This document shows positions 20,420-29,476 of a stretch of 64,000 nt of DNA, in pieces. The notes under the pieces were generated by a model, which had not been told where the DNA came from, did no database searches, and saw nothing but the letters and a program-made list of their open reading frames with translations. The stretch covers positions 124,001 to 188,000 of the forward strand of contig JAJUHK010000001.1 in the NCBI GenBank assembly GCA_029279945.1. The letters are read 5' to 3'. This stretch comes from Pseudidiomarina indica (lineage in GTDB: Bacteria; Pseudomonadota; Gammaproteobacteria; Enterobacterales; Alteromonadaceae). The translations under genes and the position numbers were made by a program. Numbering within the stretch: position 1 is the first letter of the stretch; every line of letters begins with the position of its first letter.

Positions 20420-20908
20420 TTACTCAAATACTGCCATGATTGGCTTTTCGTATTTGTTTTTAATGGTGTCAATCCACCAAGCTTCATCGTGTAAATCAAA
20501 AACGTGCAATGATAACTCGCGCCGGTCGCTAAAATATTCAACCCAAACTGTTCCAGGGGTTGAGTTGATTAAGCACGATAACAACGCAAGCCCTGCTGGA
20601 TTATCCATATCCAAAGGGATGATAATAAATTGCGAGTTAACGTTCTTTGTTCCGCGGAACAGGATAATTCGACTGACGTTAAAACTTGAACGGATAATCT
20701 CGACTAGGGCATAGCTGAGCAAACGAAATAATGCAATAGGGCGTGTTACCGCAGGGAAGTTTGGACGCAATGGTGCCGTTATCACTGGGATGGCAATAGC
20801 AAGTAGGATGCCAAATAAAATTTGACCCAGTTCAAGGCTTTGATTCAGAAGTAGCCAAATTGCCAGTAAGCAGACCGATAACCACGGTGCAGGGAACCAA
20901 GATTTCAT
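20420..20908 (-). CDS. mrpE: Na+/H+ antiporter subunit E
   Basis: The 162-residue protein has two or three N-terminal spans and a soluble C-terminal part. The family motif LLSCLINSTPGTVWVE and a final acidic HVFDLHDEAWW are typical of MnhE/PhaE. It overlaps mrpD by four bases (ATGA), indicating coupled translation. Confidence 0.94.
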   Translation of the reverse strand: MKSWFPAPWLSVCLLAIWLLLNQSLELGQILFGILLAIAIPVITAPLRPNFPAVTRPIALFRLLSYALVEIIRSSFNVSRIILFRGTKNVNSQFIIIPLDMDNPAGLALLSCLINSTPGTVWVEYFSDRRELSLHVFDLHDEAWWIDTIKNKYEKPIMAVFE

Positions 20909-22497
20909 GCGTTCCCTCCTGTTGCGGGTTGACCTAATACGCGTTCAATGTACATTGGCGTATTCGAAGCTTCACTCATGGTTCGCTCCAGTAACTCAAA
21001 TATTGGCCCAGCGAACACGACTAGTCCAACACAAACCATCAGGATCACAATAATAGGTGCTACCTCAGTGAGTTTCAGTAACGGTGGGGTTTCGCGGTGC
21101 GAAGCCCAGAAACTGCGAATACCAAAGCGCACGAAGGTAATAATACTGCCAAGTCCGGCACTTATAATAAGTATTAAAAACATCCATGCTGCAAGAGTAA
21201 TGGTTTCTGCTTGTAATAATTGGTGCAGCATAGCAAATTTCGCGACAAACCCTGACAGTGGTGGTAAACCAGCAATAATGAGTGCACAAGCCATTCCCGA
21301 GAGGCCGAGGAAGGCCATCGCTGCTGGAATTACATAGCCTGACGAGACATCATGTGTTTCGTCAACTTCGAAGGCTTCAAATGTAATTGCCAATACTTGG
21401 TTACGGGTTGGATAAATTCGGCTAATGAGTTCTGACAAGAGAGCAAACGCAGCAACTGCAAGTGTCGAGCTAATCAGATAAAACAGCATACTACTAAGTA
21501 CTGCTGGGTTGTTCATACCGATGAGCGCTAATAGCGTTCCCGATGAAACAATGGCACTGTAACTGGCAATTCGATTGGATTCTTGACTGGCTATTAAGCC
21601 AATAATTCCATAAGCCATGGTTAATAACCCGCCATAGAGCAACAGCCCTGTACCAAAGCCCGCCGAGGCGCCCGCATGATCCCCGAAAAAGAGTAAGTAC
21701 AGCCGTAGTACTACATAAATCCCAATTTTGGTTAACACCACTAATAAAGCTGTGACCGGTGGGGCGGCGGCGATATAGGCGTTAGGTAACCAAAAACCAA
21801 GGGGCCACATAGCACTCTTGGTCAAAAACGCCACTGCAAGAACTGCTGCACCAGTATGGAATAGGAAGCGGCTGCTGTCATCCAATGTGCTAATGAGGGC
21901 AGCAATATCCGCTAGATTGAGGCTACCAGCCGCAGCATAAATTAATGCGATACCGATTAAGAAAAATACCGATGCAATGAGATTGATGGTGATGTACTGC
22001 AGTCCGGCGCGTACGCGAACCACGTTATAGCCGTGGAGCAGTAGGCCATAGGAGGCTGCCAGCATAATTTCAAAGAAGACAAATAGATTGAAGATATCGC
22101 CTGTTAGCAAAGCGCCGTGAATGCCCATAAGTAAGAGCTGGAAAAGCGTGTGAAAATGCACCCCAACTTGTGCCCAACGGCTAAAGGAAAACAGTAAGGC
22201 ACCGTTGGCAACCACCGCAGTAAGAACCAGCATGATGGCGCTGAGTCGATCAGCGACTAATACGATACCAAATGGGGCTTGCCAGTTAGCCGCTAAATAA
22301 ACGACTTGGCTGGTCACTTCCGTATGCTGTTCAGTGATCAGAAGCAACACTATACTGACAACTAACAGGCTTAGTGTACTGAGCATGTTCACTGCAAATT
22401 TCAAGCGATGATAGCGCTCATTGATTAAGATTAATACGGCACCGACGACCAGTGGTATTAGAATTGGAAAGGTGAGAATATGACCTAACTCACTCAT
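20905..22497 (-). CDS. mrpD: Na+/H+ antiporter subunit D (proton-translocating, NuoN-like)
   Basis: The 530-residue protein is a 14-span relative of complex I subunits NuoL/M/N. FFEIMLAASYGLLLHG holds the conserved glutamate of TM5, and FLTKSAMWPLGFWLPNAY holds the conserved lysine of TM7. With MrpA it forms the proton path. It overlaps mrpC by eight bases and mrpE by four. Confidence 0.96.
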   Translation of the reverse strand: MSELGHILTFPILIPLVVGAVLILINERYHRLKFAVNMLSTLSLLVVSIVLLLITEQHTEVTSQVVYLAANWQAPFGIVLVADRLSAIMLVLTAVVANGALLFSFSRWAQVGVHFHTLFQLLLMGIHGALLTGDIFNLFVFFEIMLAASYGLLLHGYNVVRVRAGLQYITINLIASVFFLIGIALIYAAAGSLNLADIAALISTLDDSSRFLFHTGAAVLAVAFLTKSAMWPLGFWLPNAYIAAAPPVTALLVVLTKIGIYVVLRLYLLFFGDHAGASAGFGTGLLLYGGLLTMAYGIIGLIASQESNRIASYSAIVSSGTLLALIGMNNPAVLSSMLFYLISSTLAVAAFALLSELISRIYPTRNQVLAITFEAFEVDETHDVSSGYVIPAAMAFLGLSGMACALIIAGLPPLSGFVAKFAMLHQLLQAETITLAAWMFLILIISAGLGSIITFVRFGIRSFWASHRETPPLLKLTEVAPIIVILMVCVGLVVFAGPIFELLERTMSEASNTPMYIERVLGQPATGGNA

Positions 22498-22843
22498 GGG
22501 TTACTTCTCGCTCTTTGCCATCAACGTGATCGGTTCCAGTTAAACCGCGCGAACCAAGCAATACCACCAAATAGAGTGCTGTGGTAGCAAAGCCAATCAC
22601 AATTGCGGTTAGGACCAAGGCTTGCGGTAGTGGATCGGTAAATTGCGCCATTTCGACGGCATCGCTTGTCCCAGTGAACGCTGGCTGGTCGATAGCGAGT
22701 TTACCAGTAATAAATATAAATAAGTTGGTTGCATAGGACAGCAACATCAAGCCGATGATTACCTGAAAGCTACGTGGCCGAAGGATCAGCCAAATACCTG
22801 AGGCAAATAGAATGCCAATGGCAATTGCGAGAATAAACTCCAT
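22490..22843 (-). CDS. mrpC: Na+/H+ antiporter subunit C (NuoK-like)
   Basis: The 117-residue protein has three spans and resembles NuoK, with GLMLLSYATNLFIF and the family segment DPLPQALVLTAIVIGFATTA. Its start codon overlaps the mrpA stop by one base (TAATG) and its end overlaps mrpD by eight. Confidence 0.95.
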   Translation of the reverse strand: MEFILAIAIGILFASGIWLILRPRSFQVIIGLMLLSYATNLFIFITGKLAIDQPAFTGTSDAVEMAQFTDPLPQALVLTAIVIGFATTALYLVVLLGSRGLTGTDHVDGKEREVTHE

Positions 22844-25737
22844 TATTGATCCTCTTGATAAGGTGGTGGTGGGGTGGCCACACCGCTAGCAATAAATCGC
22901 GTGCTTCGTAAGGATTGATGCGCTAGTGCAGTGATAATCAACATGGTGGTGCCAACCACAGCTGTAAAGACACCAAGATCAAACAACAAGGCACTAGGGA
23001 GATGGATTTCTCCCAACCAAGGTAATGTCACGTGGGCAGTATGTGAGGTGAGGAAAGGGTAACCAAAGAGCCATGCCCCCATCCCTGTTATTGCGGCAAC
23101 GATTAAACCAACGGCAATCCAGCGGTGAGGTTGTAAGCGTGACTTCAGTTCGATCCACGCAGTTCCTGACAACATGTATTGGGTTATTAAGCCTACTGAA
23201 AAAATTAGCCCGGCAATAAAACCTCCCCCAGGCAAGTTATGCCCACGCATAAAGAAATAAACTGCCACTAGGAAGGTTATGGGTAAAATCGCACTGATAT
23301 ACACTGAAGGAACCAACAGATAACCGTGAGAAACCTGCTCAGCAACCGTTTGTCGTGTTACAGGATCGATAGGGTTAGCTTGCTGAAGCGGCATGCCTAC
23401 GCTTTCAGGGGCCGGTCGGAAACGACGTAATAAGGCATAAACGGTAATAGCAACGACCCCTAATACGGTAATTTCACCGAAGGTGTCGAGAGCACGGAAA
23501 TCTACCAACAATACGTTAACGACGTTACTGCCACCGCCTTCACTTAAAGCGTTTGCTAAGAAGAACGAACTAATACGGCTTTCACCGGAGCTAAACATGA
23601 CCACCAGACTAATGATCGTAATTGCTACCCCACCTGTAATCGCGACCAGTAAATCACGCGACCGCCGCGCAATTTTTCGCACAGTGGGTTTACCTTGATG
23701 AAGTCGTGGCGGTAGCCAACGTAGCCCAAGTAAAAGTAAGAGGGTGGTGACTGTTTCGACCATCAATTGAGTCAACGCTAGATCTGGCGCTGATAACCAA
23801 AGAAAGGTCAAACTGGTGACGATACCCGCGCCACCAACCAAGATCAAGGCTGCCAGACGATGGTATTTTGCTTGCCATGCGGCCGCAATTGCACAGGCGC
23901 AACCGACCAACCAGAGCATGGCAAAGGGAAGCGTCAACCTATGTGGCGTTGTGGTTGCGTCGATGTGCTCAAAACTGAACCCGATGACGGAAAATGCACC
24001 CAGGGCTGCTAGCACGATAACGAGTAGTTGACGCTGTACGCGTTTGGTACCAAAAGTACGTTCTAAATGGGCCATGGAGCCAGTGAGGTTTAACAAACCA
24101 CTTTCAAAGAGCTGCTTGCCATTTAACCATGACGGAATAAGTGGCGCCCGTGCGCGGTCAAATAGGCCTTTACGGCGCATCCAGATGTACGTTAAAACAC
24201 CTCCAACGAGGGCAACAACACTCATGATTAACGGTGCATTAATTCCGTGCCAAATAGCGAGGTTGTAGTCTGGTAATTGCTCACCAAGTACGGATTTTGC
24301 TGCTGAGGAAAGTAATAATCCGACGCTAAGTTCTGGCAGTATTCCCACCACTAAACAACACAACACCAAAAACTCAACCGGAAACCGCATCCACCGTGCT
24401 GGTTCATGCGGGGTTTTACCAATCGTTGGATTAAATGGACCAAAAAACACCTTGATCAGCCGCAAGGAATAAACGACCCCAAAAATTCCCATTAACACGG
24501 CTGCAATGGAAAGCCACATGTTTTGATCAGAGCCGACGCTTAAGGTCTCAGCAAAGAACATTTCTTTTGACAAGAAGCCGTTGAGCAAGGGCACCCCAGC
24601 CATGGCAGCTCCGGCAACGATGGCTAATGCGGCAGTGTACGGAAGATAACGACCAATACCACTTAAAACCCTTAAATCACGGGTGCCTGTCTCGTGATCG
24701 ATAATACCTACTGCCATAAATAATGATGCTTTGAAGGTCGCGTGGTTAATCGTGTGAAAGATCGCTGCTACCACCGCTAACGGTGTACCGATTCCTAATA
24801 AGCAAGTAATTAAGCCGAGGTGGCTGATGGTTGAATACGCCAGTAACCCTTTTAGGTCATGCTGGAAAGCTGCTAAAAATGCTCCAACCAACATAGTGAT
24901 TGCACCTGCTGCGGCAATAAGCCAAGTCCACTCAGGCGTACCGGCAAGGACTGGCCATAGTCGCATTAATAAGAAAATTCCTGCTTTCACCATGGTGGCT
25001 GAGTGCAGATAAGCCGACACTGGCGTCGGTGCCGCCATCGCATGTGGGAGCCAAAAATGGAATGGGAACTGAGCACTTTTAGTTAATGCTCCAAGTGCGA
25101 TCAAAGCGAGAATAGGTACGTACCAGTCGTGATTAATAATGAGTTCACGGGCACCAAGGACGTCATCAAGCTCATAGCTGCCGACGATCCGGCCGAGCAA
25201 AATAATGCCGACTAATAAACATAAACCGCCAAGCCCGGTCACAGTAAGTGCCATGCGAGCTCCCCGGCGGGCATCGGTACGGTGGTGCCAATAACCAATG
25301 AGTAAGAATGAAGTGAGACTGGTTAATTCCCAGAAAATCACGAGCTGAATTAGATTACCGGAGAGGACGACACCCAGCATTGCTCCCATAAACGCGAGCA
25401 AGAATGAAAAAAATCGAGGAACAGGATCCTTAGGTGACATGTAATAGCGAGCATACAGGATAACAAGTAAGCAGATACCTTGGATCATCATAGTAAATAG
25501 CCATGCTAACCCATCCATGCGGAAACTCAGATTGAGGTCAACAGCAGTTATCCACGGTAGCTGGTAGGTAATCAATCGATCGCTAGCAATTACGGTATAC
25601 TGGGATAGGGTGAGCAGCATCGAGATTAAAGCTATGGCGCCGGCAAACCATGCTTCTCGGTTACGGGCGTGGGTGGGCATAAAGGCAGCAGCAATCGCAC
25701 CTAAGAATGGCAAAATAATAAGTGTGAGTAGCAGCAT
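22843..25737 (-). CDS. mrpA: Na+/H+ antiporter subunit A fused to subunit B
   Basis: The 964-residue protein is the large NuoL-like subunit with MrpB attached. Residues 1-500 carry the proton channel, with FWELTSLTSFLLIGYW (TM5 glutamate) and LTKSAQFPFHFWLPHAM (TM7 lysine). Residues 600-800 contain the MrpA-specific C-terminal spans and LVDFRALDTFGEITVLG. From about 815 the MnhB domain begins (PSVYISAILPITFLVAV, RGHNLPGGGFIAGL). No separate mrpB is present, so this is a group 2 Mrp operon with six genes. AAGGGGA precedes ATG. The antiporter exports Na+ in exchange for H+ and supports salt and alkali tolerance. Confidence 0.96.
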   Translation of the reverse strand: MLLLTLIILPFLGAIAAAFMPTHARNREAWFAGAIALISMLLTLSQYTVIASDRLITYQLPWITAVDLNLSFRMDGLAWLFTMMIQGICLLVILYARYYMSPKDPVPRFFSFLLAFMGAMLGVVLSGNLIQLVIFWELTSLTSFLLIGYWHHRTDARRGARMALTVTGLGGLCLLVGIILLGRIVGSYELDDVLGARELIINHDWYVPILALIALGALTKSAQFPFHFWLPHAMAAPTPVSAYLHSATMVKAGIFLLMRLWPVLAGTPEWTWLIAAAGAITMLVGAFLAAFQHDLKGLLAYSTISHLGLITCLLGIGTPLAVVAAIFHTINHATFKASLFMAVGIIDHETGTRDLRVLSGIGRYLPYTAALAIVAGAAMAGVPLLNGFLSKEMFFAETLSVGSDQNMWLSIAAVLMGIFGVVYSLRLIKVFFGPFNPTIGKTPHEPARWMRFPVEFLVLCCLVVGILPELSVGLLLSSAAKSVLGEQLPDYNLAIWHGINAPLIMSVVALVGGVLTYIWMRRKGLFDRARAPLIPSWLNGKQLFESGLLNLTGSMAHLERTFGTKRVQRQLLVIVLAALGAFSVIGFSFEHIDATTTPHRLTLPFAMLWLVGCACAIAAAWQAKYHRLAALILVGGAGIVTSLTFLWLSAPDLALTQLMVETVTTLLLLLGLRWLPPRLHQGKPTVRKIARRSRDLLVAITGGVAITIISLVVMFSSGESRISSFFLANALSEGGGSNVVNVLLVDFRALDTFGEITVLGVVAITVYALLRRFRPAPESVGMPLQQANPIDPVTRQTVAEQVSHGYLLVPSVYISAILPITFLVAVYFFMRGHNLPGGGFIAGLIFSVGLITQYMLSGTAWIELKSRLQPHRWIAVGLIVAAITGMGAWLFGYPFLTSHTAHVTLPWLGEIHLPSALLFDLGVFTAVVGTTMLIITALAHQSLRSTRFIASGVATPPPPYQEDQ

Positions 25738-25989
25738 AGTTCCCCTTGTTTATGCCTAATACAACAAAATTTATGGCGATATTATAACGTCACTAGCCCC
25801 GTTACCGGTCGGAATAGGAACAGTTGTACCTGCATCAAACTTAAGAATTAAGTCGATTAAAAAGTGTTTTTTTATTGCAGTTGGGCTTCTTAAGGTTATT
25901 TGACGTATTGTGGTGTTGTCAAACCAAACCAATAAAGTTATCTAATTTTTTTGTGTGACGCTTGTTTTATCGTTGCAGCATCCTTATCT

Positions 25990-26003
25990 TTGACCAATAT
26001 CAA
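25990..26003. promoter_or_regulatory. FNR/CRP-like palindrome
   Basis: TTGAC-CAAT-ATCAA matches the FNR consensus TTGAT-N4-ATCAA with one mismatch, 26 bases before the GTG of the following ORF. It might govern that gene and the CBS gene, or the divergent mrp operon. A chance match is possible. The 279-base gap between mrpA and this ORF holds nothing else I can name. Confidence 0.3.
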
Positions 26004-26016
26004 TCAAATTTTATGA

Positions 26017-26316
26017 GTGGTGTTTCTCGTGATTCGTGTTGGTCTGCTGACGATTGCATTGTCGTTACTGTGGTTTATGCCACAGGGCAAGCCCAATGCT
26101 ATTGATGGGTACCAACCCACAGCGGATTCTGTGGCCTGGTCAGTGGCGCCTGAATGGCCAAGCTCTGATGAACACGATGACGTTATCCCAACCAATTTAC
26201 CGACTGAAGTTAAACACTCCTTTGTTCCTCTTGTCCTTGTAGTTGCTCGCTGTATTCGAACGCAACATACAACGCCTTATATCATTCGTGGGCCTCCTCA
26301 AGTAACTCATCAATAA
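26017..26316 (+). CDS. Hypothetical protein with N-terminal hydrophobic segment
   Basis: The 99-codon frame starts at GTG; a later GTG (MIRVGLLTIALSLLWF) is equally plausible. A single hydrophobic N-terminal segment looks like a signal peptide or anchor, followed by a short polar chain with an acidic patch (SSDEHDD). I do not recognise it. A different frame over the same bases is open for 62 codons but lacks a signal-like start. It lies 35 bases before the CBS-domain gene and could be co-transcribed. Confidence 0.4.
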   Translation: MVFLVIRVGLLTIALSLLWFMPQGKPNAIDGYQPTADSVAWSVAPEWPSSDEHDDVIPTNLPTEVKHSFVPLVLVVARCIRTQHTTPYIIRGPPQVTHQ

Positions 26317-26351
26317 AGCGTATAACGATTAACAGTTACATTGAGGTTGTT

Positions 26352-26945
26352 ATGTCTGAATTTCATACTCTTCAGTGGGCATCAGTGTCCGCTGAACAAT
26401 TATCTGCTGAACAACAGTCAAGCATGGTAGAATCACCGCAGCAATTGTTGGATTGGCACCAGCCTGCCGAGCATGTGGTTGAACGCCTAGATTCAGCGGA
26501 GCTACTGCGATTACCGATGTCGCTAACGGTGGCAGAAGCTGAACATTTTCTTACCCAAAGCGATCGACGGTATGCGGTGGTTATCGATACTGAAAACAAA
26601 CCCGTAGGTATGCTGTTAGCTCGAGTGATTCGAGATCGGCATAGTCACGTCATGGCTAATTTATTGCAAATTGCCTGGCAGGAACTCACTGTGGGCTATT
26701 TAATGACTCCCATGCAACGATTGCCAGCAATAACGCAGAAGCAACTAGCATCAGCAAAGATTGGTGATATCGCTGCAACAATGCAAGATAGTGGAAGTGA
26801 TTTTTTATTGATTATCAATGAACTAGGTTTACATGGAATCGTGGTTTCATTGAAGGTTCTGGCCGTTACTGGGGAGTCTATTCGACTGTACCCAAAAGCG
26901 ACCAGTTTTGCCGACGTTTTTAATGTAATTAAACATTCAGAATGA
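26352..26945 (+). CDS. CBS-domain protein
   Basis: The 197-residue cytoplasmic protein contains a pair of CBS motifs, roughly residues 50-105 (SLTVAEAEHFL, YAVVIDTENKPVGML) and 115-175 (GYLMTPMQRLPAI, DFLLIINELGLHGIV). CBS pairs bind adenine nucleotides and regulate partner proteins. No catalytic domain is attached, so the partner is unknown. The start has a moderate ribosome site (TTGAGGTTGTT). A terminator follows. Confidence 0.75.
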   Translation: MSEFHTLQWASVSAEQLSAEQQSSMVESPQQLLDWHQPAEHVVERLDSAELLRLPMSLTVAEAEHFLTQSDRRYAVVIDTENKPVGMLLARVIRDRHSHVMANLLQIAWQELTVGYLMTPMQRLPAITQKQLASAKIGDIAATMQDSGSDFLLIINELGLHGIVVSLKVLAVTGESIRLYPKATSFADVFNVIKHSE

Positions 26946-26979
26946 TAGGATTTTTGTTAAACTATATAGAGTGGTATAA

Positions 26980-27005
26980 GCCCTCGCCACCAGCGGGGGC
27001 TTTTT
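26980..27005 (+). terminator. Rho-independent terminator after the CBS gene
   Basis: GCCCTCGC and GCGGGGGC pair (one T-G) around CACCA and are followed by five T, 34 bases past the stop. Confidence 0.88.
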
Positions 27006-27042
27006 CACATGTGGTTATAGGTGTTAGCAGGTAGGAAAAAGC

Positions 27043-28539
27043 ATGGCTATAACAGGCTGGATGGCAACATTGTTAATGATCGCTCAGTGGCTGGCTGGGT
27101 TGTTTGTGTTGGCGCTTATTTTTGGCGTTATCGCAGTTATATTTATGTACATCCAGGACAAACGACAAACACAGCACACAATTCGTAGAAACTTCCCCGT
27201 TATTGGGCGATTTCGCTATTGGTTTGAGCACTTAGGTGAATTTTTTCGCCAATATTTATACGCAATGGATCGCGAGGAGATGCCATTTAACCGAGCGCAA
27301 CGTAGTTGGGTTTATCGGGCTGCAAAAAATGCGGATAAGAACGTCGCGTTTGGATCAACGCGCGATTTGACTAAAAATGGTACTATTATTTTTGCCAACT
27401 CAGCGTTTCCTCGGCAAGAAGAGGAGAAAACCCTTCCAGAACCACTTACTATAGGTGTTGACTGCTTGCACCCGTACTCACCATCGAGCTTTTTCCATAT
27501 TTCAGGTATGAGCTATGGCGCATTATCACCTGTTGCGGTGCGTGCACTATCTAAAGGTGCAGGTATTGCTGGTTGTTGGTTGAACACAGGGGAGGGTGGA
27601 TTAAGTCCGTACCATTTAGAAGGTAACTGTGACTTGGTGTTTCAAATTGGCACAGCGAAATATGGTGTGCGCACTCCGTCAGGTCAATTGAATGAATCAA
27701 AGCTGCGTGAATTAGCGGCGATGAGTCAAGTTAAAATGTTTGAAATCAAACTGAGTCAAGGTGCCAAGCCAGGTAAAGGGGGTATTTTGCCTGGCATTAA
27801 AGTGAATAAGGAAATTGCTAAAATCCGTGGTATTCCAGTAGGGAAGGATTCTATTTCGCCAAACCGTCACCCTGAAATTAGTAACAATGATGAGTTGCTT
27901 GATTTTATTGAACGGGTTCGTACGGTAACGGGTAAGCCTACAGGCTTTAAATTTGTGATGGGCGATCCCAACTGGATTGACGAGTTGGTTGCCGCCATTA
28001 AAAAGCGAGGTGATCAATCAGCCCCCGATTTTATTACCCTTGATAGTGCAGATGGCGGCACCGGGTCATCACCAGAAGCATTGATGGATTATGTCGGTCT
28101 AAAACTCTCTGAAAGTCTCCCCAAACTGGTGGATACTCTTGCCGCTGCAGGGTTGAAGAATCGGGTGCGGGTCATTGCGTCAGGGAAAATGATCACTCCT
28201 GCAGATGTTGCATGGGCATTAGCCATGGGGGCCGATTTTGTCGTAACAGCGCGCGGCTTTATGTTCTCGTTGGGGTGTATCCAAGCAATGCAATGCCATA
28301 AAAATACTTGTCCGACGGGAATAACTACCAATAACAAGGACCTTCAACGTGGTCTCGACCCGCGTGATAAGAGCCAACGAGTTGCAAATTACCATAAGTA
28401 TCTTGAGTACGGGGTAAATATTATTGCCCACTCGTGTGGGGTATCAGATCCGCGCAAGCTTAACCGTCGCCATGCGCGGATTGTAACTCACACCGGTGAC
28501 AGCGTTAGTTTGGCTGATCGTTATCCACCGGCACACTAG
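27043..28539 (+). CDS. FMN-binding glutamate synthase-family protein, membrane anchored
   Basis: The 498-residue protein has one or two N-terminal hydrophobic spans (about 8-38) and then the FMN-binding TIM barrel of glutamate synthase large subunit. Motifs include ISGMSYGALSPVAVRALS, NTGEGGLSPYH, KLSQGAKPGKGG, LDSADGGTGSSPE and the cysteine-rich CIQAMQCHKNTCPTGITT, which could ligate a 3Fe-4S cluster. It lacks the amidotransferase domain of GltB, so it is not a complete GOGAT. Proteins of this stand-alone type (YerD-like) have no firm function. Its last 35 bases overlap the convergent LysR gene. Confidence 0.88.
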   Translation: MAITGWMATLLMIAQWLAGLFVLALIFGVIAVIFMYIQDKRQTQHTIRRNFPVIGRFRYWFEHLGEFFRQYLYAMDREEMPFNRAQRSWVYRAAKNADKNVAFGSTRDLTKNGTIIFANSAFPRQEEEKTLPEPLTIGVDCLHPYSPSSFFHISGMSYGALSPVAVRALSKGAGIAGCWLNTGEGGLSPYHLEGNCDLVFQIGTAKYGVRTPSGQLNESKLRELAAMSQVKMFEIKLSQGAKPGKGGILPGIKVNKEIAKIRGIPVGKDSISPNRHPEISNNDELLDFIERVRTVTGKPTGFKFVMGDPNWIDELVAAIKKRGDQSAPDFITLDSADGGTGSSPEALMDYVGLKLSESLPKLVDTLAAAGLKNRVRVIASGKMITPADVAWALAMGADFVVTARGFMFSLGCIQAMQCHKNTCPTGITTNNKDLQRGLDPRDKSQRVANYHKYLEYGVNIIAHSCGVSDPRKLNRRHARIVTHTGDSVSLADRYPPAH

Positions 28540-29422
28540 GAATACGAGCTTGTAACCATTTCGTAAAGGCAACCTGAGCAACAGGTTGCTGCTGATGGCG
28601 CTTCATTGAAATCATCATAGCTTCAGGGAGCGCCACCGCTAAGTCAGGTTCTACCCGATACGATTGTAGCTGCGGATTCGATAAAAATAAGCTATCCACC
28701 AAGGTCACTTGCTGAGTTCCAGATAAAGCGTCAATTGCAATATTAATGCTTCCTACGGGGCGTGTTGTTAGTGTCCGTACTAACGCGCGCTGTACTTTTT
28801 TAAATTCTGCCCAATAGGGTGATTGTGATTCGATTATCCAATCGCGGTCCTTAAACGGGATAGCTGAACAATCCACGCTGATAGGAACGTAGTGAGGTCG
28901 GTATAGCGTGAGTTGTTTGAGTGCGGAATCACGTAACGAACCATAATGAATAGCGAGATCTAACTGATTGTGTTGTAATTCAGCACAAAGTTCAGCGTGT
29001 TTCTGTCGACTAGGGAAGATTGGTACGGTATGAAGTTGTACTTGAATATGCGGATAGAGCGAGTAAAACTCAGGTAACCTTGCAGCTAACCACCAGCGCA
29101 GCAAACTTTCAGGCACGCCAATTCGTAAGGTAGTGGCTTCTATATCGCCGATGGTACGGGTGCGTTCTACGGTACGTTCTAACTCACGAAATAACCGGTA
29201 CAACTCGGGGGCTAATGCAGCTCCTGCAGGCGTTAACGCATGAACGCGATTATCACGATTAAATAGGCGTGTTCCAAGTTGCTCTTCAAGCGTTTGAATT
29301 TGGCGTGTTATGTTTGATTGAGAAACCCCTAGTTGATGCGCTGCATGCTTAAAGCTGTCAGCGTGAGCGGCAATGGCAAATACACGTAAGGCATTGAGAG
29401 AAGGTATTTTACTTAGTTTCAT
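28505..29422 (-). CDS. LysR-family transcriptional regulator
   Basis: The 305-residue protein has an N-terminal winged helix (PSLNALRVFAIAAHADSF, VSQSNITRQIQTLEEQLG) of the GcvA-like branch and a periplasmic-binding-like effector domain from about residue 95. It is divergent from the LysE/RhtB exporter with 54 bases between the starts, so the exporter is the likely target, with an amino acid as likely inducer. The inducer cannot be read from the sequence. Confidence 0.9.
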   Translation of the reverse strand: MKLSKIPSLNALRVFAIAAHADSFKHAAHQLGVSQSNITRQIQTLEEQLGTRLFNRDNRVHALTPAGAALAPELYRLFRELERTVERTRTIGDIEATTLRIGVPESLLRWWLAARLPEFYSLYPHIQVQLHTVPIFPSRQKHAELCAELQHNQLDLAIHYGSLRDSALKQLTLYRPHYVPISVDCSAIPFKDRDWIIESQSPYWAEFKKVQRALVRTLTTRPVGSINIAIDALSGTQQVTLVDSLFLSNPQLQSYRVEPDLAVALPEAMMISMKRHQQQPVAQVAFTKWLQARIPSVPVDNDQPN

Positions 29423-29476
29423 TAGATTTACTCACAGGCAATCGTAATTAACTTAAAGTAAATCATAAGAAGGCTT

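Noticed and set aside
26054..26242. Alternative 62-codon frame overlapping the small hypothetical gene
   Set aside because: It starts inside the other frame, has no signal-like N-terminus or ribosome site, and is the less likely of the two.
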